Positions 1-8,418 of a DNA stretch of 64,000 nt are shown here, one piece after another; within the stretch, counting starts at the first letter, position 1; every line of letters starts with the position of its first letter. The DNA is taken from assembly GCF_047238105.1 (NCBI RefSeq), contig NZ_JBDFMD010000001.1:7192001-7256000 (forward strand). The letters run 5' to 3'. Position numbers and translations under genes: made by a program. This DNA is from Paenibacillus_D sp047238105. Its GTDB lineage: Bacteria > Bacillota > Bacilli > Paenibacillales > Paenibacillaceae. The notes under the pieces were generated by a model. That model did not search any database. It was not told the origin of the DNA and worked only from the letters and a program-made list of their open reading frames with translations.

Positions 1-2
1 AT

Positions 3-1481
3 CCGCACAAAGGGATCTCCGTCATCCCTAGAGAAGTGACGGACATCCATATGCTGCAGCAGCTCATTCTTGAAAATAGAAGTGAATATACCAAGACGGA
101 TTTCACCAAGGACAAGCTCCGTTTCACGACGAAGCTGAACCCCAGCCGACGCGATGACGGCACGCATTCGGCTGCCATTACCGCTCTGGCCGGAGCTTTG
201 GGCAACACGCATTATATGGCAAAAGACAGCTTGGACATGCCTATGGACCAACTGGAGCCTTTATCGGACTTTGTAGTCGAGCTCGACGGGCAGGAGCATG
301 ATCCCGATTCTCCGTTAGGACACGGTGCCTTCCAGCAGGCGAAGGATGTTCGGAATGCGATGCTCCGGCAGGAGATGGAAACCTTGCTCACTTCAGCCCA
401 GAACGAGAGCTATTTCTTGCAGCATGGAGAGCTTCATCCCGTAACGGGAAAGGGGGCAACAGAGAGCACCGTGCTCAACCGGAAAGATAAGCTCCAGGAC
501 TATAGCCTGGAGCTCCTAACGACTGAAGAAGATTATGTACAGATTATCGTAAAGGATACATCAACAGAACAGGATAAGCTGGAGCTTGTATCTGCTACTT
601 TGTCGAAGACATTAGGTCTTGCAAACACGGACTTCGACACATCAGGCCAACGCTTGACCATCAAGCTGCCGGTCAGGGAAGTGCTGCAGCGGATGCTAAG
701 TGCCAAGATCAATTATCAGGGCGTGGTCCCGTTCGACGAGAATGGCAATATACTGTTGGCTGAACGGGCCGGCGAGGAGCGCGGCAAGATGGGACTGAGC
801 ACGAGCGGCGGCCATAACTCCAATAACTACCATCCCTTCTCAGGGGCGATGACCGAGCTGGAGGAAGAAAATGCGCTGAAGCTGAGGAAAGGTTATCCAC
901 TAACCGAGGACTTACTGATCTCGCGGACCGGACCGTACCGCGATGTCGCAGTAATTGCCCTGCCGTTCGAAGCTTATGAATCGATGGAGGCAGGCAGGGA
1001 ACACCAGTTGCGCTATCAGGAAAAGCACGCTCCAAAGCAGCTGCCGGTCCCGTTCAAGGCGGAGGAAAGTGAGTTTGCCTTGTTCAGTGAAGAGATTCTT
1101 GCCCATCACGAGATGCGGGGGCGCAGGTTCCGGGAAGTGATGCCGCTGGAGGATATCGTGGCTTGGGAAGAGAGACAATTGCAAAAAAGGCTGTCGAACG
1201 GGGCGTTTGGATCTATGCATGTGACGATCGATGCTGCTTGTAAGCTGGAAACGCTGGAAAACGATCGGTCCATTATGGTGAAATATAAAGTGCCCCAAGC
1301 CAGCTTTGGAACCATTACATTTCAGCTCTCTGCTGACTCAAGCGATGGCACGGATACGATCACAAACCTTATCCGTTTTTTGAAGGAGCTTGATGCGGAG
1401 GCGAATATCATTCAGCAGGACGCCACGAGCGTGAAGGTGGACCATATTAATCCACTGAAAATAGTGAAATTTCTAACCTAG
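3..1481 (+). CDS. Protein with degenerate Nudix box, 5' end outside window
   Basis: The frame is open back to base 3, so the gene probably begins before the window; an internal GTG at 36 is only the first possible start seen here. Numbering from that GTG, residues about 229-283 look like a Nudix hydrolase core: a GVVPFDENGNILLAE strand is followed by G259-x5-Y265-x7-TELEEENAL. This matches the spacing of the Nudix box G-x5-E-x7-REUxEExGU, but the first Glu is Tyr and the Arg is Thr. The flanking regions, about 225 residues before and 200 after, are not recognised. A strong terminator follows. If the Nudix reading is right, it is a large multidomain protein whose phosphohydrolase activity may be altered or lost. 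The function is unknown. Confidence 0.6.
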   Translation, partial: PHKGISVIPREVTDIHMLQQLILENRSEYTKTDFTKDKLRFTTKLNPSRRDDGTHSAAITALAGALGNTHYMAKDSLDMPMDQLEPLSDFVVELDGQEHDPDSPLGHGAFQQAKDVRNAMLRQEMETLLTSAQNESYFLQHGELHPVTGKGATESTVLNRKDKLQDYSLELLTTEEDYVQIIVKDTSTEQDKLELVSATLSKTLGLANTDFDTSGQRLTIKLPVREVLQRMLSAKINYQGVVPFDENGNILLAERAGEERGKMGLSTSGGHNSNNYHPFSGAMTELEEENALKLRKGYPLTEDLLISRTGPYRDVAVIALPFEAYESMEAGREHQLRYQEKHAPKQLPVPFKAEESEFALFSEEILAHHEMRGRRFREVMPLEDIVAWEERQLQKRLSNGAFGSMHVTIDAACKLETLENDRSIMVKYKVPQASFGTITFQLSADSSDGTDTITNLIRFLKELDAEANIIQQDATSVKVDHINPLKIVKFLT

Positions 1482-1504
1482 CTTAATGCACTGTCACATG
1501 ATTC

Positions 1505-1545
1505 AAAACGCCGGTTGCCTGCACGTCAGCGCACCCGGCGTTTTT
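1505..1545 (+). terminator. Rho-independent terminator after the Nudix-like gene
   Basis: A perfect 10-bp stem, AAAACGCCGG (1505-1514) with CCGGCGTTTT (1535-1544), encloses a 20-nt loop and runs into TTTTT. It lies 24 bases after the stop codon. Confidence 0.85.
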
Positions 1546-1575
1546 GCTCTTCAAGCTATTTCCTTAGAAAAAGCG

Positions 1576-1605
1576 TTGACAAGACACCTTTTGGTGTCCT
1601 AAAAT
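1576..1605 (+). promoter_or_regulatory. Promoter of the DoxX-like/SRPBCC pair
   Basis: A perfect -35 TTGACA (1576-1581) and a -10 TAAAAT (1600-1605) are separated by 18 bp. An operator fills the spacer, so repression by steric exclusion is expected. The first gene starts at 1678 behind an AAAGGAGG ribosome site. Confidence 0.75.
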
Positions 1606-1629
1606 ACATAAGAGACACCAAAAGGTGTC
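1583..1629. promoter_or_regulatory. Twin operators GACACC-N4-GGTGTC
   Basis: Two copies of the inverted repeat GACACC-N4-GGTGTC lie at 1583-1598 (centre TTTT) and 1614-1629 (centre AAAA). The centres are 31 bp apart, about three helical turns, so two dimers would sit on the same DNA face. One copy occupies the -35/-10 spacer and the other the start-site region. No regulator gene is in this operon; the ArsR-family gene at 3304 is a candidate only by proximity. Confidence 0.75.
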
Positions 1630-1677
1630 CTTTATTCAGATTGAAGAAAGTAGATGTCATAAGAAAGGAGGACTTAC

Positions 1678-2109
1678 ATGAGTACGATAACTAGTGCAAA
1701 ACCCGGCATAAGAAGCAATATGATTAAACGGAATAAAGTAATTTACTGGATCGCTACCATCTGGCTGGCCCTGGGTGTACTGTCAGCAGGAATTGTGCAG
1801 CTGATGGGATTAAATGCAGAGGTCGAGATGATGCTTCATTTGGGGTACCCTTCATATCTACTAGTAATACTGGGCGCATCCAAATTATTGAGTATTGTAG
1901 CCATTTTAGTTCCCGGATTCCCGGTACTCAAAGAATGGAGCTACGCGGGTCTATTCTTCACGATGGCAGGAGCAATGATGTCACATCTTATGCTGGGCGA
2001 TTCTTTTGGCGAGATATATCAATCGATGTTATTGCTCATCCTTACCATAGTCTCATGGTATTTTAGACCAGAAAACAGAAAACCGCTTATAAACAAACGT
2101 AAGTTTTAG
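1678..2109 (+). CDS. DoxX-like integral membrane protein
   Basis: This 143-residue protein has four hydrophobic segments after a short basic N-terminus; the first begins near residue 23 (VIYWIATIWLALGVLSAGIVQ). Size, topology and sequence style match the DoxX-like family of small membrane proteins, whose members are often beside SRPBCC genes. The start is fixed by AAAGGAGG about 9 bases upstream; an internal Met at residue 15 (MIKRNK) is a weaker alternative. It is the first gene of a two-gene operon with the SRPBCC gene, 11 bases apart, under the twin-operator promoter. A role in redox or stress response is assumed from the family, not shown here. Confidence 0.75.
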   Translation: MSTITSAKPGIRSNMIKRNKVIYWIATIWLALGVLSAGIVQLMGLNAEVEMMLHLGYPSYLLVILGASKLLSIVAILVPGFPVLKEWSYAGLFFTMAGAMMSHLMLGDSFGEIYQSMLLLILTIVSWYFRPENRKPLINKRKF

Positions 2110-2120
2110 GAGGAGAACAA

Positions 2121-2513
2121 ATGAGTCTAACCTTAACTTTGGATTTTCAGTACAAAACCTCGATCGAAAAAGCGTGGGCTGCCTTGACAGACGCCAACAA
2201 GCTGGAAAAATGGATTGCGGATAATGATTTTATGCCAATGGTCGGTCACCGCTTTCAATTTCGTCATACTCCATATGAGTATTGGGATGGGATTGTTGAT
2301 GGGGAGGTATTGGTCGTTGAGGAGCCAACTCGCTTGTCGTATTCCTGGGGTACAGGAGATGAGAGGCAGACGGTCAATTGGACGTTACAGGAACTAGGAG
2401 AAGGAGAGGTCAAGCTTCAACTGGAACAGACAGGATTTACGACTGCCGAGGGACTTGAAGGAGCGAAGTATGGTTGGAATGAATGGTTTGGCAAGTTTGA
2501 TGAGGTGCTATAG
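2121..2513 (+). CDS. SRPBCC (AHSA1-like) domain protein
   Basis: The 130 residues form one START/Bet-v-1-like fold typical of AHSA1-type SRPBCC proteins. The N-terminal strand FQYKTSIEKAWAALTDANKLEKWI and the later region VEEPTRLSYSW...VNWTL are characteristic. Such proteins enclose a hydrophobic ligand cavity; the ligand is not predictable here. The AGGAGG site lies directly after the DoxX-like stop, so the two genes are co-transcribed and controlled by the GACACC operators. Confidence 0.8.
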   Translation: MSLTLTLDFQYKTSIEKAWAALTDANKLEKWIADNDFMPMVGHRFQFRHTPYEYWDGIVDGEVLVVEEPTRLSYSWGTGDERQTVNWTLQELGEGEVKLQLEQTGFTTAEGLEGAKYGWNEWFGKFDEVL

Positions 2514-2590
2514 CACTCCAGGAAAGCTCAAGCGATCGGGACAGCTATATTCCAGACGGCTGAACAAAGTGCACTTGAATTGACGCTCTC

Positions 2591-2638
2591 AATCATTTAT
2601 ATTAGTTTTAACTTATATAAACTAAAACTTAAATGATT
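2591..2638. promoter_or_regulatory. Nested AT-rich dyad before the SRPBCC/ArsR pair
   Basis: Outer arms AATCATTTA (2591-2599) and TAAATGATT (2630-2638) are perfect inverted repeats, with inner arms TTAGTTT (2602-2608) and AAACTAA (2619-2625) around nearly the same centre. TTGACG at 2580-2585 is a possible -35. The site fits an ArsR-family operator, and an ArsR gene is the second gene of this operon, so autoregulation is the simplest reading. Confidence 0.5.
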
Positions 2639-2650
2639 GGAGCGGTTACG

Positions 2651-3307
2651 ATGTCATCGAATACGACGAATCTTAATTTTGAAGAGATTATTGGAGCAGC
2701 TACGCGGAGCGTATCGGAAGCCTTTATCAAACAGGGCAAACCCGTGCGCACGATTACACTGGAAAGGTCTTACGCGACCAGCACCGACGATCTTTGGGAT
2801 GCTGTGACGAATCCGGTTCGGCTGGCGCGTTTCTTCTCACCGGTCAGCGGCGAGCTGAAGTTGGGCGGCCGCTACCAGATCGAAGGTAACGCGGAAGGGA
2901 CGATCACGGATTGTGTGCCGCCGACTAATTTTGCCGCAACATGGGAGTTGGGCGGTGAATTGAGCTGGATCGAGATCAGGATTGACTCGGAGGCGCATGA
3001 CCGCTCCCGGCTCTCGTTGTCCCATATCTGCCCTGTCGATGAGCATTGGGAAACCTATGGTCCAGGTGCCGGCGGAGTGGGGTGGGATCTGACCCTGCTG
3101 GGTTTATATGCTCATTTGACGATAACCGGCTTCGATCAAGAAGACGGAATAGCCTTGATGGTCTCTGAGGAAGGAAGGTCATTCATGGTGCAGGCCAGCG
3201 AATTGTGGGGTCAGGCTGCGATAGCGGCCGGGACGCCGCAGGCTGCAGCGGTCACTGCCATGAACCGGACGACCGCATTTTACTTGAGCGAGGAGTCTCA
3301 GGCGTGA
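2651..3307 (+). CDS. SRPBCC (AHSA1-like) domain protein
   Basis: From ATG 2651 this encodes 218 residues. An upstream ATG at 2633 lacks a ribosome site, while GGAG at 2639-2642 is well placed for 2651. Residues about 35-165 form an SRPBCC domain (ITLERSYATSTDDLWDAVTNPVRLARFF, then a strand-rich middle and a C-terminal helix). The stop overlaps the GTG start of the ArsR gene, so the two are translationally coupled. ArsR-SRPBCC pairs are common in Firmicutes and actinobacteria; the inducing signal is unknown. Confidence 0.8.
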   Translation: MSSNTTNLNFEEIIGAATRSVSEAFIKQGKPVRTITLERSYATSTDDLWDAVTNPVRLARFFSPVSGELKLGGRYQIEGNAEGTITDCVPPTNFAATWELGGELSWIEIRIDSEAHDRSRLSLSHICPVDEHWETYGPGAGGVGWDLTLLGLYAHLTITGFDQEDGIALMVSEEGRSFMVQASELWGQAAIAAGTPQAAAVTAMNRTTAFYLSEESQA

Positions 3308-3651
3308 CCATGCACGCCTTTGATGTCCTCGGCGATCCGGTACGGCGCCGCATCCTGGAGCTGCTCGCAGAGGGCGAGCAGCGGTCCGGCGATGTCGTCG
3401 ACGTGATCCGCGGCGAATTTGGAATTACGCAAGCTGCCGTATCCCAGCATCTCCGGGTGCTTCGGGAGAGCGGCTTCGCCAATGTCCGCATTGACGGACC
3501 GCGGCGGATTTATTCGGTTGACGCCCTTCCATTACAAGAGGTCAACGCTTGGCTGGATCGCTTTCGTCAGTATTGGGAACCTAAGCTGGACGCTCTGGAG
3601 ACAGAGATTGCAAGAGGCCAGAAAGAGCGGGCTCGCCAATCAGATGAATAG
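3304..3651 (+). CDS. ArsR-family winged-helix repressor
   Basis: The protein (115 residues from GTG 3304, 113 from ATG 3310) is an ArsR/SmtB-type winged helix: FDVLGDPVRRRILELL, the recognition region ITQAAVSQHLRVLRESG and the wing VRIDGPRRIYSVD. GAGGAG at 3290-3295 favours the GTG start, which overlaps the SRPBCC stop by four bases. No Cys-rich metal site is present, so a metal is not the expected signal. It belongs to the non-metal ArsR members usually paired with SRPBCC genes and probably represses its own operon. Confidence 0.85.
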   Translation: MTMHAFDVLGDPVRRRILELLAEGEQRSGDVVDVIRGEFGITQAAVSQHLRVLRESGFANVRIDGPRRIYSVDALPLQEVNAWLDRFRQYWEPKLDALETEIARGQKERARQSDE

Positions 3652-3749
3652 GCTGGCCTAACGTGGTTATTTCTTTCTTCACATAATTAAGTTGAAGTGA
3701 AGGGGGATGTATAATAAAATCTATGCTGAACGGCAAGAAGAGAGGGGAA

Positions 3750-4577
3750 ATGGATTTGAAAAACGAAGATGAGGCATCCATTTCAGAGATTGAAAGTTTC
3801 TTTTCAACACGCGTCGAGTTCATTGAATACTTGTTGCTTCAGGATCTATTGGATAATCTTGAGCCTGCGGGCTCCTGGGTGCTTAAGGTCGTACTGGACG
3901 ACAAAAACGTCGCAGTCAGCACGGCCACGATCGGCCGTATATTGAAAGATACGGACGCCAAAGGATATACGAGACTGGTTGGCGCTCAAGGAAGAGTGAT
4001 CACCGAGGAAGGGATCAGCTATGTTGAAGAGCAGATCAGCAGGCTGCAGCGAGGACGCCTGCAAAAGAATTTGATCGATGCCGCTCAACCCGAAAACTTG
4101 CAAGAACTGCTCGATGTGCTGCATGCAAGAAAAGCGCTGGAATGCGAGACGTCAAGATTAGCAGCCGAGCGGGCGGATGAAGAGATGTTGGCTACATTGA
4201 AGGAACATTTGGAGTGCCACGAACAATGCGTGACTGAGCGAGCGGATCCCTCCAAGGCAGCGCTGGATTTTCATGCCATGCTGGCCAAGGCCTCAGGCAA
4301 CAAGTTCCTCATCGCCGCATTGGATATCCTGTTCTTTGAGCAGTGGAGGCTGGAATCACAAATTCACGAGCTCATCACCCGCCAGAGGGGAGCATGGTAT
4401 GCGCACCAGCACAGAGGCATCGTTGAAGCGATCATGCGAGGCGATGCCGACGAAGCGGAGCGGCTGATGAAGCTGCATATGCAAGTCGTGATCGACGACG
4501 TGACTGAGCAGATTGCTCGGGAGTCGCCCCAAGCGGATGAAACGACTCACAAGGAAAGCCAGGTAATGATGGGTTAG
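3750..4577 (+). CDS. GntR-family regulator, FadR/FCD subfamily
   Basis: An N-terminal winged helix (residues about 15-90, including a VSTATIGRILKDTDAKGYTR recognition region) is followed by an all-helical FCD effector domain with LLDVLHARKALECETSRLAAE and a C-terminal HRGIVEAIMRGDADEAERLMKLHM, typical of FadR-type sensors of carboxylates. A -10 TATAAT at 3710-3715 makes the ATG at 3723 an unlikely start; ATG 3750 sits behind GAGAGGGG, and TTG 3756 is also possible. It precedes the monooxygenase/ABC cluster and is its best candidate regulator, though the gap of 560 bases and the intervening terminator leave this as inference. Confidence 0.8.
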   Translation: MDLKNEDEASISEIESFFSTRVEFIEYLLLQDLLDNLEPAGSWVLKVVLDDKNVAVSTATIGRILKDTDAKGYTRLVGAQGRVITEEGISYVEEQISRLQRGRLQKNLIDAAQPENLQELLDVLHARKALECETSRLAAERADEEMLATLKEHLECHEQCVTERADPSKAALDFHAMLAKASGNKFLIAALDILFFEQWRLESQIHELITRQRGAWYAHQHRGIVEAIMRGDADEAERLMKLHMQVVIDDVTEQIARESPQADETTHKESQVMMG

Positions 4578-4593
4578 AAACCGATAAGACGTT

Positions 4594-4620
4594 AAACCGG
4601 CCAAAGGAGGCCGGTTTTTT
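4594..4620 (+). terminator. Rho-independent terminator after the FadR-type gene
   Basis: A nine-bp stem AAACCGGCC (4594-4602) with GGCCGGTTT (4609-4617), a six-base loop and a TTTTTT tail lies 17 bases after the stop. Confidence 0.9.
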
Positions 4621-5044
4621 GATTGTCCTGGAAATTATACACGACCCTTAACTGTGGAAAAGCAGGTCGAAGGGATTGGAGAAAGAGAGGCTGTGAGCGG
4701 TACTCGCCCTGTGAGCGGACCCAGAAGCGTCTATTTCGATCATGAGCGTGTTTTCAACTCGACTTGCGGACAGGGGATCCGTTATTGGTCTGGAAACATG
4801 GCTTAGCGAGCATAAAACTAGCACATAACGGATCGTGTGTCCGTTCGGTCTGCGCTAGGTAATGTTTGTTCCAAATAGCGCTTTTGTGTCCGTGTAAGTA
4901 GTCTGCATTTCGGAGAAAGACGATGCAGCCGTCTAACCTGTCGAAAATCCAACTTTTCTAACATATAAATGACACAATAAATCAGGTATATGTAATAATG
5001 GTTTCGTTTTCAATCATCAATTTCATTAAATTGTGTCATTTATA
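4621..5044. other. Non-coding gap with a REP-like palindrome and an operator-like repeat
   Basis: No credible gene is seen. TGTGAGCGG occurs twice 18 bases apart near 4692 and 4710. An imperfect 19-bp inverted repeat at 4767-4785 and 4825-4843 (CGGACA-N3-GATCCGTTAT against its complement) flanks 39 bases and looks like a dispersed intergenic repeat. From 4963 the DNA turns AT-rich and carries the long inverted repeat listed separately. No riboswitch family is recognised. Confidence 0.5.
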
Positions 5045-5045
5045 T
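4963..5045. repeat. 16-bp perfect inverted repeat upstream of the monooxygenase
   Basis: ATATAAATGACACAAT (4963-4978) recurs as its exact reverse complement at 5030-5045, centres 67 bp apart. The right arm runs into the -35 element. The arrangement suits a repressor or activator binding two sites with DNA looping, or a long hairpin. Confidence 0.75.
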
Positions 5046-5073
5046 TGACCCATATATAACGCCGTGATAAGAT
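5045..5073 (+). promoter_or_regulatory. Promoter of the monooxygenase/ABC cluster
   Basis: The -35 TTGACC (5045-5050) and -10 TAAGAT (5068-5073) have a 17-bp spacer. Just downstream the predicted leader contains ACCTCCTC (5080-5087) complementary to GAGGAGGT (5097-5104), a small hairpin well ahead of the true ribosome site GAAGGAAGG. Confidence 0.7.
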
Positions 5074-5141
5074 TTACTCACCTCCTCCTCACGGATGAGG
5101 AGGTCGTATAATCGTATGAATGAAGGAAGGGTGAATGAGAT

Positions 5142-6494
5142 ATGAGCAAAGCTCCGAGGCAAATGCACTTGAACTTGTTTATTCAGGGAATTGGACATCA
5201 TGAGGCGGCATGGCGGCATCCCAATACCAATCCGCAGAACATGCTGGACATTGGGTACTATCAACGGCTTTCGCAGCAAGCGGAGGCAGCTAAATTTGAT
5301 TCCATCTTCATTGCTGACGGATTGGCGATTAACTCTAACATCAAGTATGGTCCCTTCAATAATTTCTTCGAACCTTTCACCTTGCTCGCTTCGATCTCTG
5401 CCGTTACCAGACATATTGGGGTCATCGGCACTGCATCTACTACGTACAGCGAACCTTACAACATCGCCCGCCAATTTGCTTCGCTCGACCATGTGAGCCG
5501 CGGCCGGGCGGGATGGAATATCGTCACGACGGGCAACGAGAAATCAGCTCACAACTTTGCCAAGGATGTCCATCTTGAACATAGCCAGCGATATGAGAGG
5601 GCCCATGAATTCCTGGAAGTGACTACGGGACTATGGGACTGCTGGGAGGACGACGCGCTGATCGCAGACCGGCCGGGCGGACGATTCGTCGACGAAAGTA
5701 AGATTCATCCGCTCAACTACTCCGGCAAGCACTTCAAAGTACGCGGTCCGATCGACATCCCCAGACCGCCCCAAGGATACCCTGTCCTCGTGCAGGCCGG
5801 TTCATCCAAGGATGGCAGAGAATTCGCCGGACGTTTCGCCGAGGCCATCTATACGGCTCAGAATAATCTGAAGGACGCGCAGGAGTTCTACTCCGACGTC
5901 AAGGGACGTCTGCTGAAGTATGGAAGAACGCCTGATCAGTTATGTATTCTGCCAGGGCTTGCACCGATTATCGGTCTGACGGAGTCGGAAGCCAAGGAGA
6001 AACAGCAGGAATTAAATGAATATCTCGTTCCCGAGTACGGTCTGCATCAATTGTCCCAGTCCATGAATCTGGATCTGTTCACCTACCCTCTTGACGGTCC
6101 GCTGCCTGAGCTTCCGCCGGTAGAGCAAATCAATGGCGGCAAGAGCCGCTTCCAAGTCTATGTCGATCTGGCCAAGCGCGAAAATCTGACGATCCGGGAG
6201 CTGACCCATTGGATTGCCTTCGGACGGGGTCATGACACGTTCGCTGGCACCCCCCAGCAGATCGTGGATCATATGGAAGAATGGTTCACCCAAGGCGGTT
6301 GCGACGGTTTTAATCTGCTGGCGCCACACCTGCCTGCCGATCTGACTTCCTTTACCGAACATATTCTCCCCGAATTGCGGCGTAGAGGGTTGTTCCGCAC
6401 AGAGTACACAGGCACGACACTCCGGGACCATCTGGGACTGGGACGTCCGGAGAACCGGTATGCCTCGATGGCCAAGCACGTCAAAAATGCCTAG
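5142..6494 (+). CDS. NtaA/SnaA/DszA-type FMN-dependent monooxygenase
   Basis: This 450-residue luciferase-like oxygenase belongs to the NtaA/SnaA/DszA group: MHLNLFIQGIGHHEAAWRH at the start, FDSIFIADGLA, the long HVSRGRAGWNIVTT core and a C-terminal GGCDGFNLLAPHLP. The family uses FMNH2 supplied by a separate reductase to oxidise chelates, sulfones or other organosulfur and nitrogen compounds in the cytosol. No flavin reductase gene is in the cluster, so reduced flavin must come from elsewhere. It is the first gene of a long plus-strand set with Dpp-type transporter genes, 41 bases before the permease. The substrate is not deducible from sequence. Confidence 0.9.
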   Translation: MSKAPRQMHLNLFIQGIGHHEAAWRHPNTNPQNMLDIGYYQRLSQQAEAAKFDSIFIADGLAINSNIKYGPFNNFFEPFTLLASISAVTRHIGVIGTASTTYSEPYNIARQFASLDHVSRGRAGWNIVTTGNEKSAHNFAKDVHLEHSQRYERAHEFLEVTTGLWDCWEDDALIADRPGGRFVDESKIHPLNYSGKHFKVRGPIDIPRPPQGYPVLVQAGSSKDGREFAGRFAEAIYTAQNNLKDAQEFYSDVKGRLLKYGRTPDQLCILPGLAPIIGLTESEAKEKQQELNEYLVPEYGLHQLSQSMNLDLFTYPLDGPLPELPPVEQINGGKSRFQVYVDLAKRENLTIRELTHWIAFGRGHDTFAGTPQQIVDHMEEWFTQGGCDGFNLLAPHLPADLTSFTEHILPELRRRGLFRTEYTGTTLRDHLGLGRPENRYASMAKHVKNA

Positions 6495-6535
6495 CCAAAC
6501 CTTAGCAGCCGACTAAGAGAGGGGAGGACGCCGCA

Positions 6536-7453
6536 ATGAAAAACTATCTTCTCAAATATGTGCTGCAGGTCATCCCCGTGTTGTTCATCATCTCTTTTCT
6601 TGTCTTCTTCCTGATCTTCATCGCTGGCGATCCCGTGGCGCTGATGATCTCGGACAATGCCACGCCGCAACAGATCGAGGAGCTGCGCGAGTCGCTCGGA
6701 TTGAACCAGCCTTTCTTCGTCCAGTATGGCCTGTATATGAAGGGGCTGCTGCAAGGAGACTTTGGCACCTCGTTCTCTTACCAGCAGGATGCGCTCCAGA
6801 TCGTCCTGGAGAAGCTGCCTAACACGCTGCTGCTCGGATCGGTCGCGATGCTGATCGCGATTATCATCGCGATTCCGCTCGGCATCCTATCCGCAACCCG
6901 GCAAAATACGGCATGGGACCTGCTGATCTCTGGCGCCTCTGTGATCGGCAAAGCGATCCCGAATTTCTGGCTTGCCATCATGCTGATCCTGATCTTCTCC
7001 GTTACCTTCCAGCTGTTTCCGGTGTCCGGCAGCGGGACGGTGATGCACCTGATCCTGCCAGCCTTTACGCTGGCAACCGGGACGGCCGCAGAGCTGACAC
7101 GTCTCATCCGCTCCAGCATGCTGGATGTCTTGGGACAGGACTACATCCGGACGGCCAAGAGCAAAGGGATGTCGCGGTCTCTGATCACTTATCGGCATGC
7201 GTTCCGCAATTGCTTGGCTCCGGTCATCACGATAACGGCCATGCAGGCCTCGGTGATCGTCAGCGGAGCGATCATCACGGAGACCGTGTTTGCCTGGCCC
7301 GGCATGGGCCAGCTGCTCGTCAAGGCCATCAGCCTGCGGGATATGGCCGTCGTTCAAGCGGTGGTGTTCGTAAGCGCGTTTACGATTATCCTGCTTAACT
7401 TTATCGCCGATATGGCTTACCGTCTCATCGACCCAAGGATCAAATACGAATAG
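6536..7453 (+). CDS. ABC permease, DppB/OppB type
   Basis: The 305-residue inner-membrane permease of the peptide/nickel ABC class has an N-terminal anchor (VLFIISFLVFFLIFIAG), several later membrane segments, and the EAA loop region DYIRTAKSKGMSRSLITYRHAFRN that contacts the ATPase. It pairs with the DppC-like permease 18 bases downstream. Ribosome site GAGAGGGGAGG precedes ATG 6536. Linkage to the monooxygenase suggests the solute is that enzyme's substrate or precursor. Confidence 0.92.
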   Translation: MKNYLLKYVLQVIPVLFIISFLVFFLIFIAGDPVALMISDNATPQQIEELRESLGLNQPFFVQYGLYMKGLLQGDFGTSFSYQQDALQIVLEKLPNTLLLGSVAMLIAIIIAIPLGILSATRQNTAWDLLISGASVIGKAIPNFWLAIMLILIFSVTFQLFPVSGSGTVMHLILPAFTLATGTAAELTRLIRSSMLDVLGQDYIRTAKSKGMSRSLITYRHAFRNCLAPVITITAMQASVIVSGAIITETVFAWPGMGQLLVKAISLRDMAVVQAVVFVSAFTIILLNFIADMAYRLIDPRIKYE

Positions 7454-7471
7454 GAGAGGAGGGGGTCAGAG

Positions 7472-8395
7472 GTGCATTCGCATACTGAGACGCTAAAGCC
7501 GGAAGTTAGCTATGAGGTTGCACGGACGATCCACCCGCTCGTCCGCTGGATGCGGCTGCTGTTGCGCAGCAAGACAGGCACCTTCGGCTTCGTCATCCTG
7601 GTGCTGGTCGCACTTACAGCGCTCTTCTCCGTGCTGCTCGCCCCTTATGATCCCACGCTGATGAATGCCCGCAATCGTCTGGTCCCGCCGTTCTGGGCAG
7701 ACGGCGGCTCCATGGCCCATCTGCTGGGCACCGACCATCTGGGACGGGATATCCTCAGCCGTATCATCTACGGGTCTCAGATTACGCTGCTCGTCAGCGG
7801 CGCATCTGTCATCATCTCGGCGGCGATCGGGATCACGCTGGGAGTGGTGTGCGGCTACTATGGCGGCGGGTGGTTCGATGCCATCGTGATGCGCATCGTC
7901 GATGCCAACATGGCGATCCCGAACATCCTGTTCATGCTGGTCATCGTCGGCGTCTTCGGCACCAGCGTGCCGACCCTGATCATCGTCCTGGGGATAACGG
8001 GCTGGATTGCCTATACCCGGCTGATCCGAGCTGAGGTGCTGAGCTTGAAGGAGCGGGAGTTCATCCGAGCGGCCCGTTCGATCGGGACACGCGACCGTAC
8101 CATCATGCGCAAGCATATCTTCCCGAATCTGATCTCCACCTGCATCGTCGTCTCCACGCTCAGCGTCGGCGGCAATATCGTGCTGGAGGCCTCGCTCAGC
8201 TTCCTCGGACTCGGGATCCAGCCTCCGATCGTCACATGGGGCTATATGTTGAATGAAGGCAGGGACTATATCGCAACGTCCTGGTGGATCGCTACCTTTC
8301 CTGGGCTTGCCATCGCGGTAACGGTACTCGGCATTCTCTTCTTCGGCGATTGGCTGCGCGATGTATTCGACCCGAAGGCCCAGGGGCGCCGCTAA
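7472..8395 (+). CDS. ABC permease, DppC/OppC type
   Basis: This 307-residue partner permease starts at GTG 7472 behind AGGAGGGGG. It shows the N-terminal segment FGFVILVLVALTALFSVLLAPYDP, the typical LLGTDHLGRDILSRIIYGS stretch and the EAA loop EFIRAARSIGTRDRTIMRKHIFPN. It forms the heteromeric membrane channel with the DppB-like protein. A 242-base spacer with three hairpins separates it from the first ATPase gene. Confidence 0.92.
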   Translation: MHSHTETLKPEVSYEVARTIHPLVRWMRLLLRSKTGTFGFVILVLVALTALFSVLLAPYDPTLMNARNRLVPPFWADGGSMAHLLGTDHLGRDILSRIIYGSQITLLVSGASVIISAAIGITLGVVCGYYGGGWFDAIVMRIVDANMAIPNILFMLVIVGVFGTSVPTLIIVLGITGWIAYTRLIRAEVLSLKEREFIRAARSIGTRDRTIMRKHIFPNLISTCIVVSTLSVGGNIVLEASLSFLGLGIQPPIVTWGYMLNEGRDYIATSWWIATFPGLAIAVTVLGILFFGDWLRDVFDPKAQGRR

Positions 8396-8418
8396 GGTGC
8401 GGAATCGATTCTGGTCAA

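Noticed and set aside
5080..5104. Anti-ribosome-site hairpin in the monooxygenase leader
   Set aside because: GAGGAGGT here is about 37 bases before the start and a separate GAAGGAAGG serves the gene, so no regulatory claim is made.
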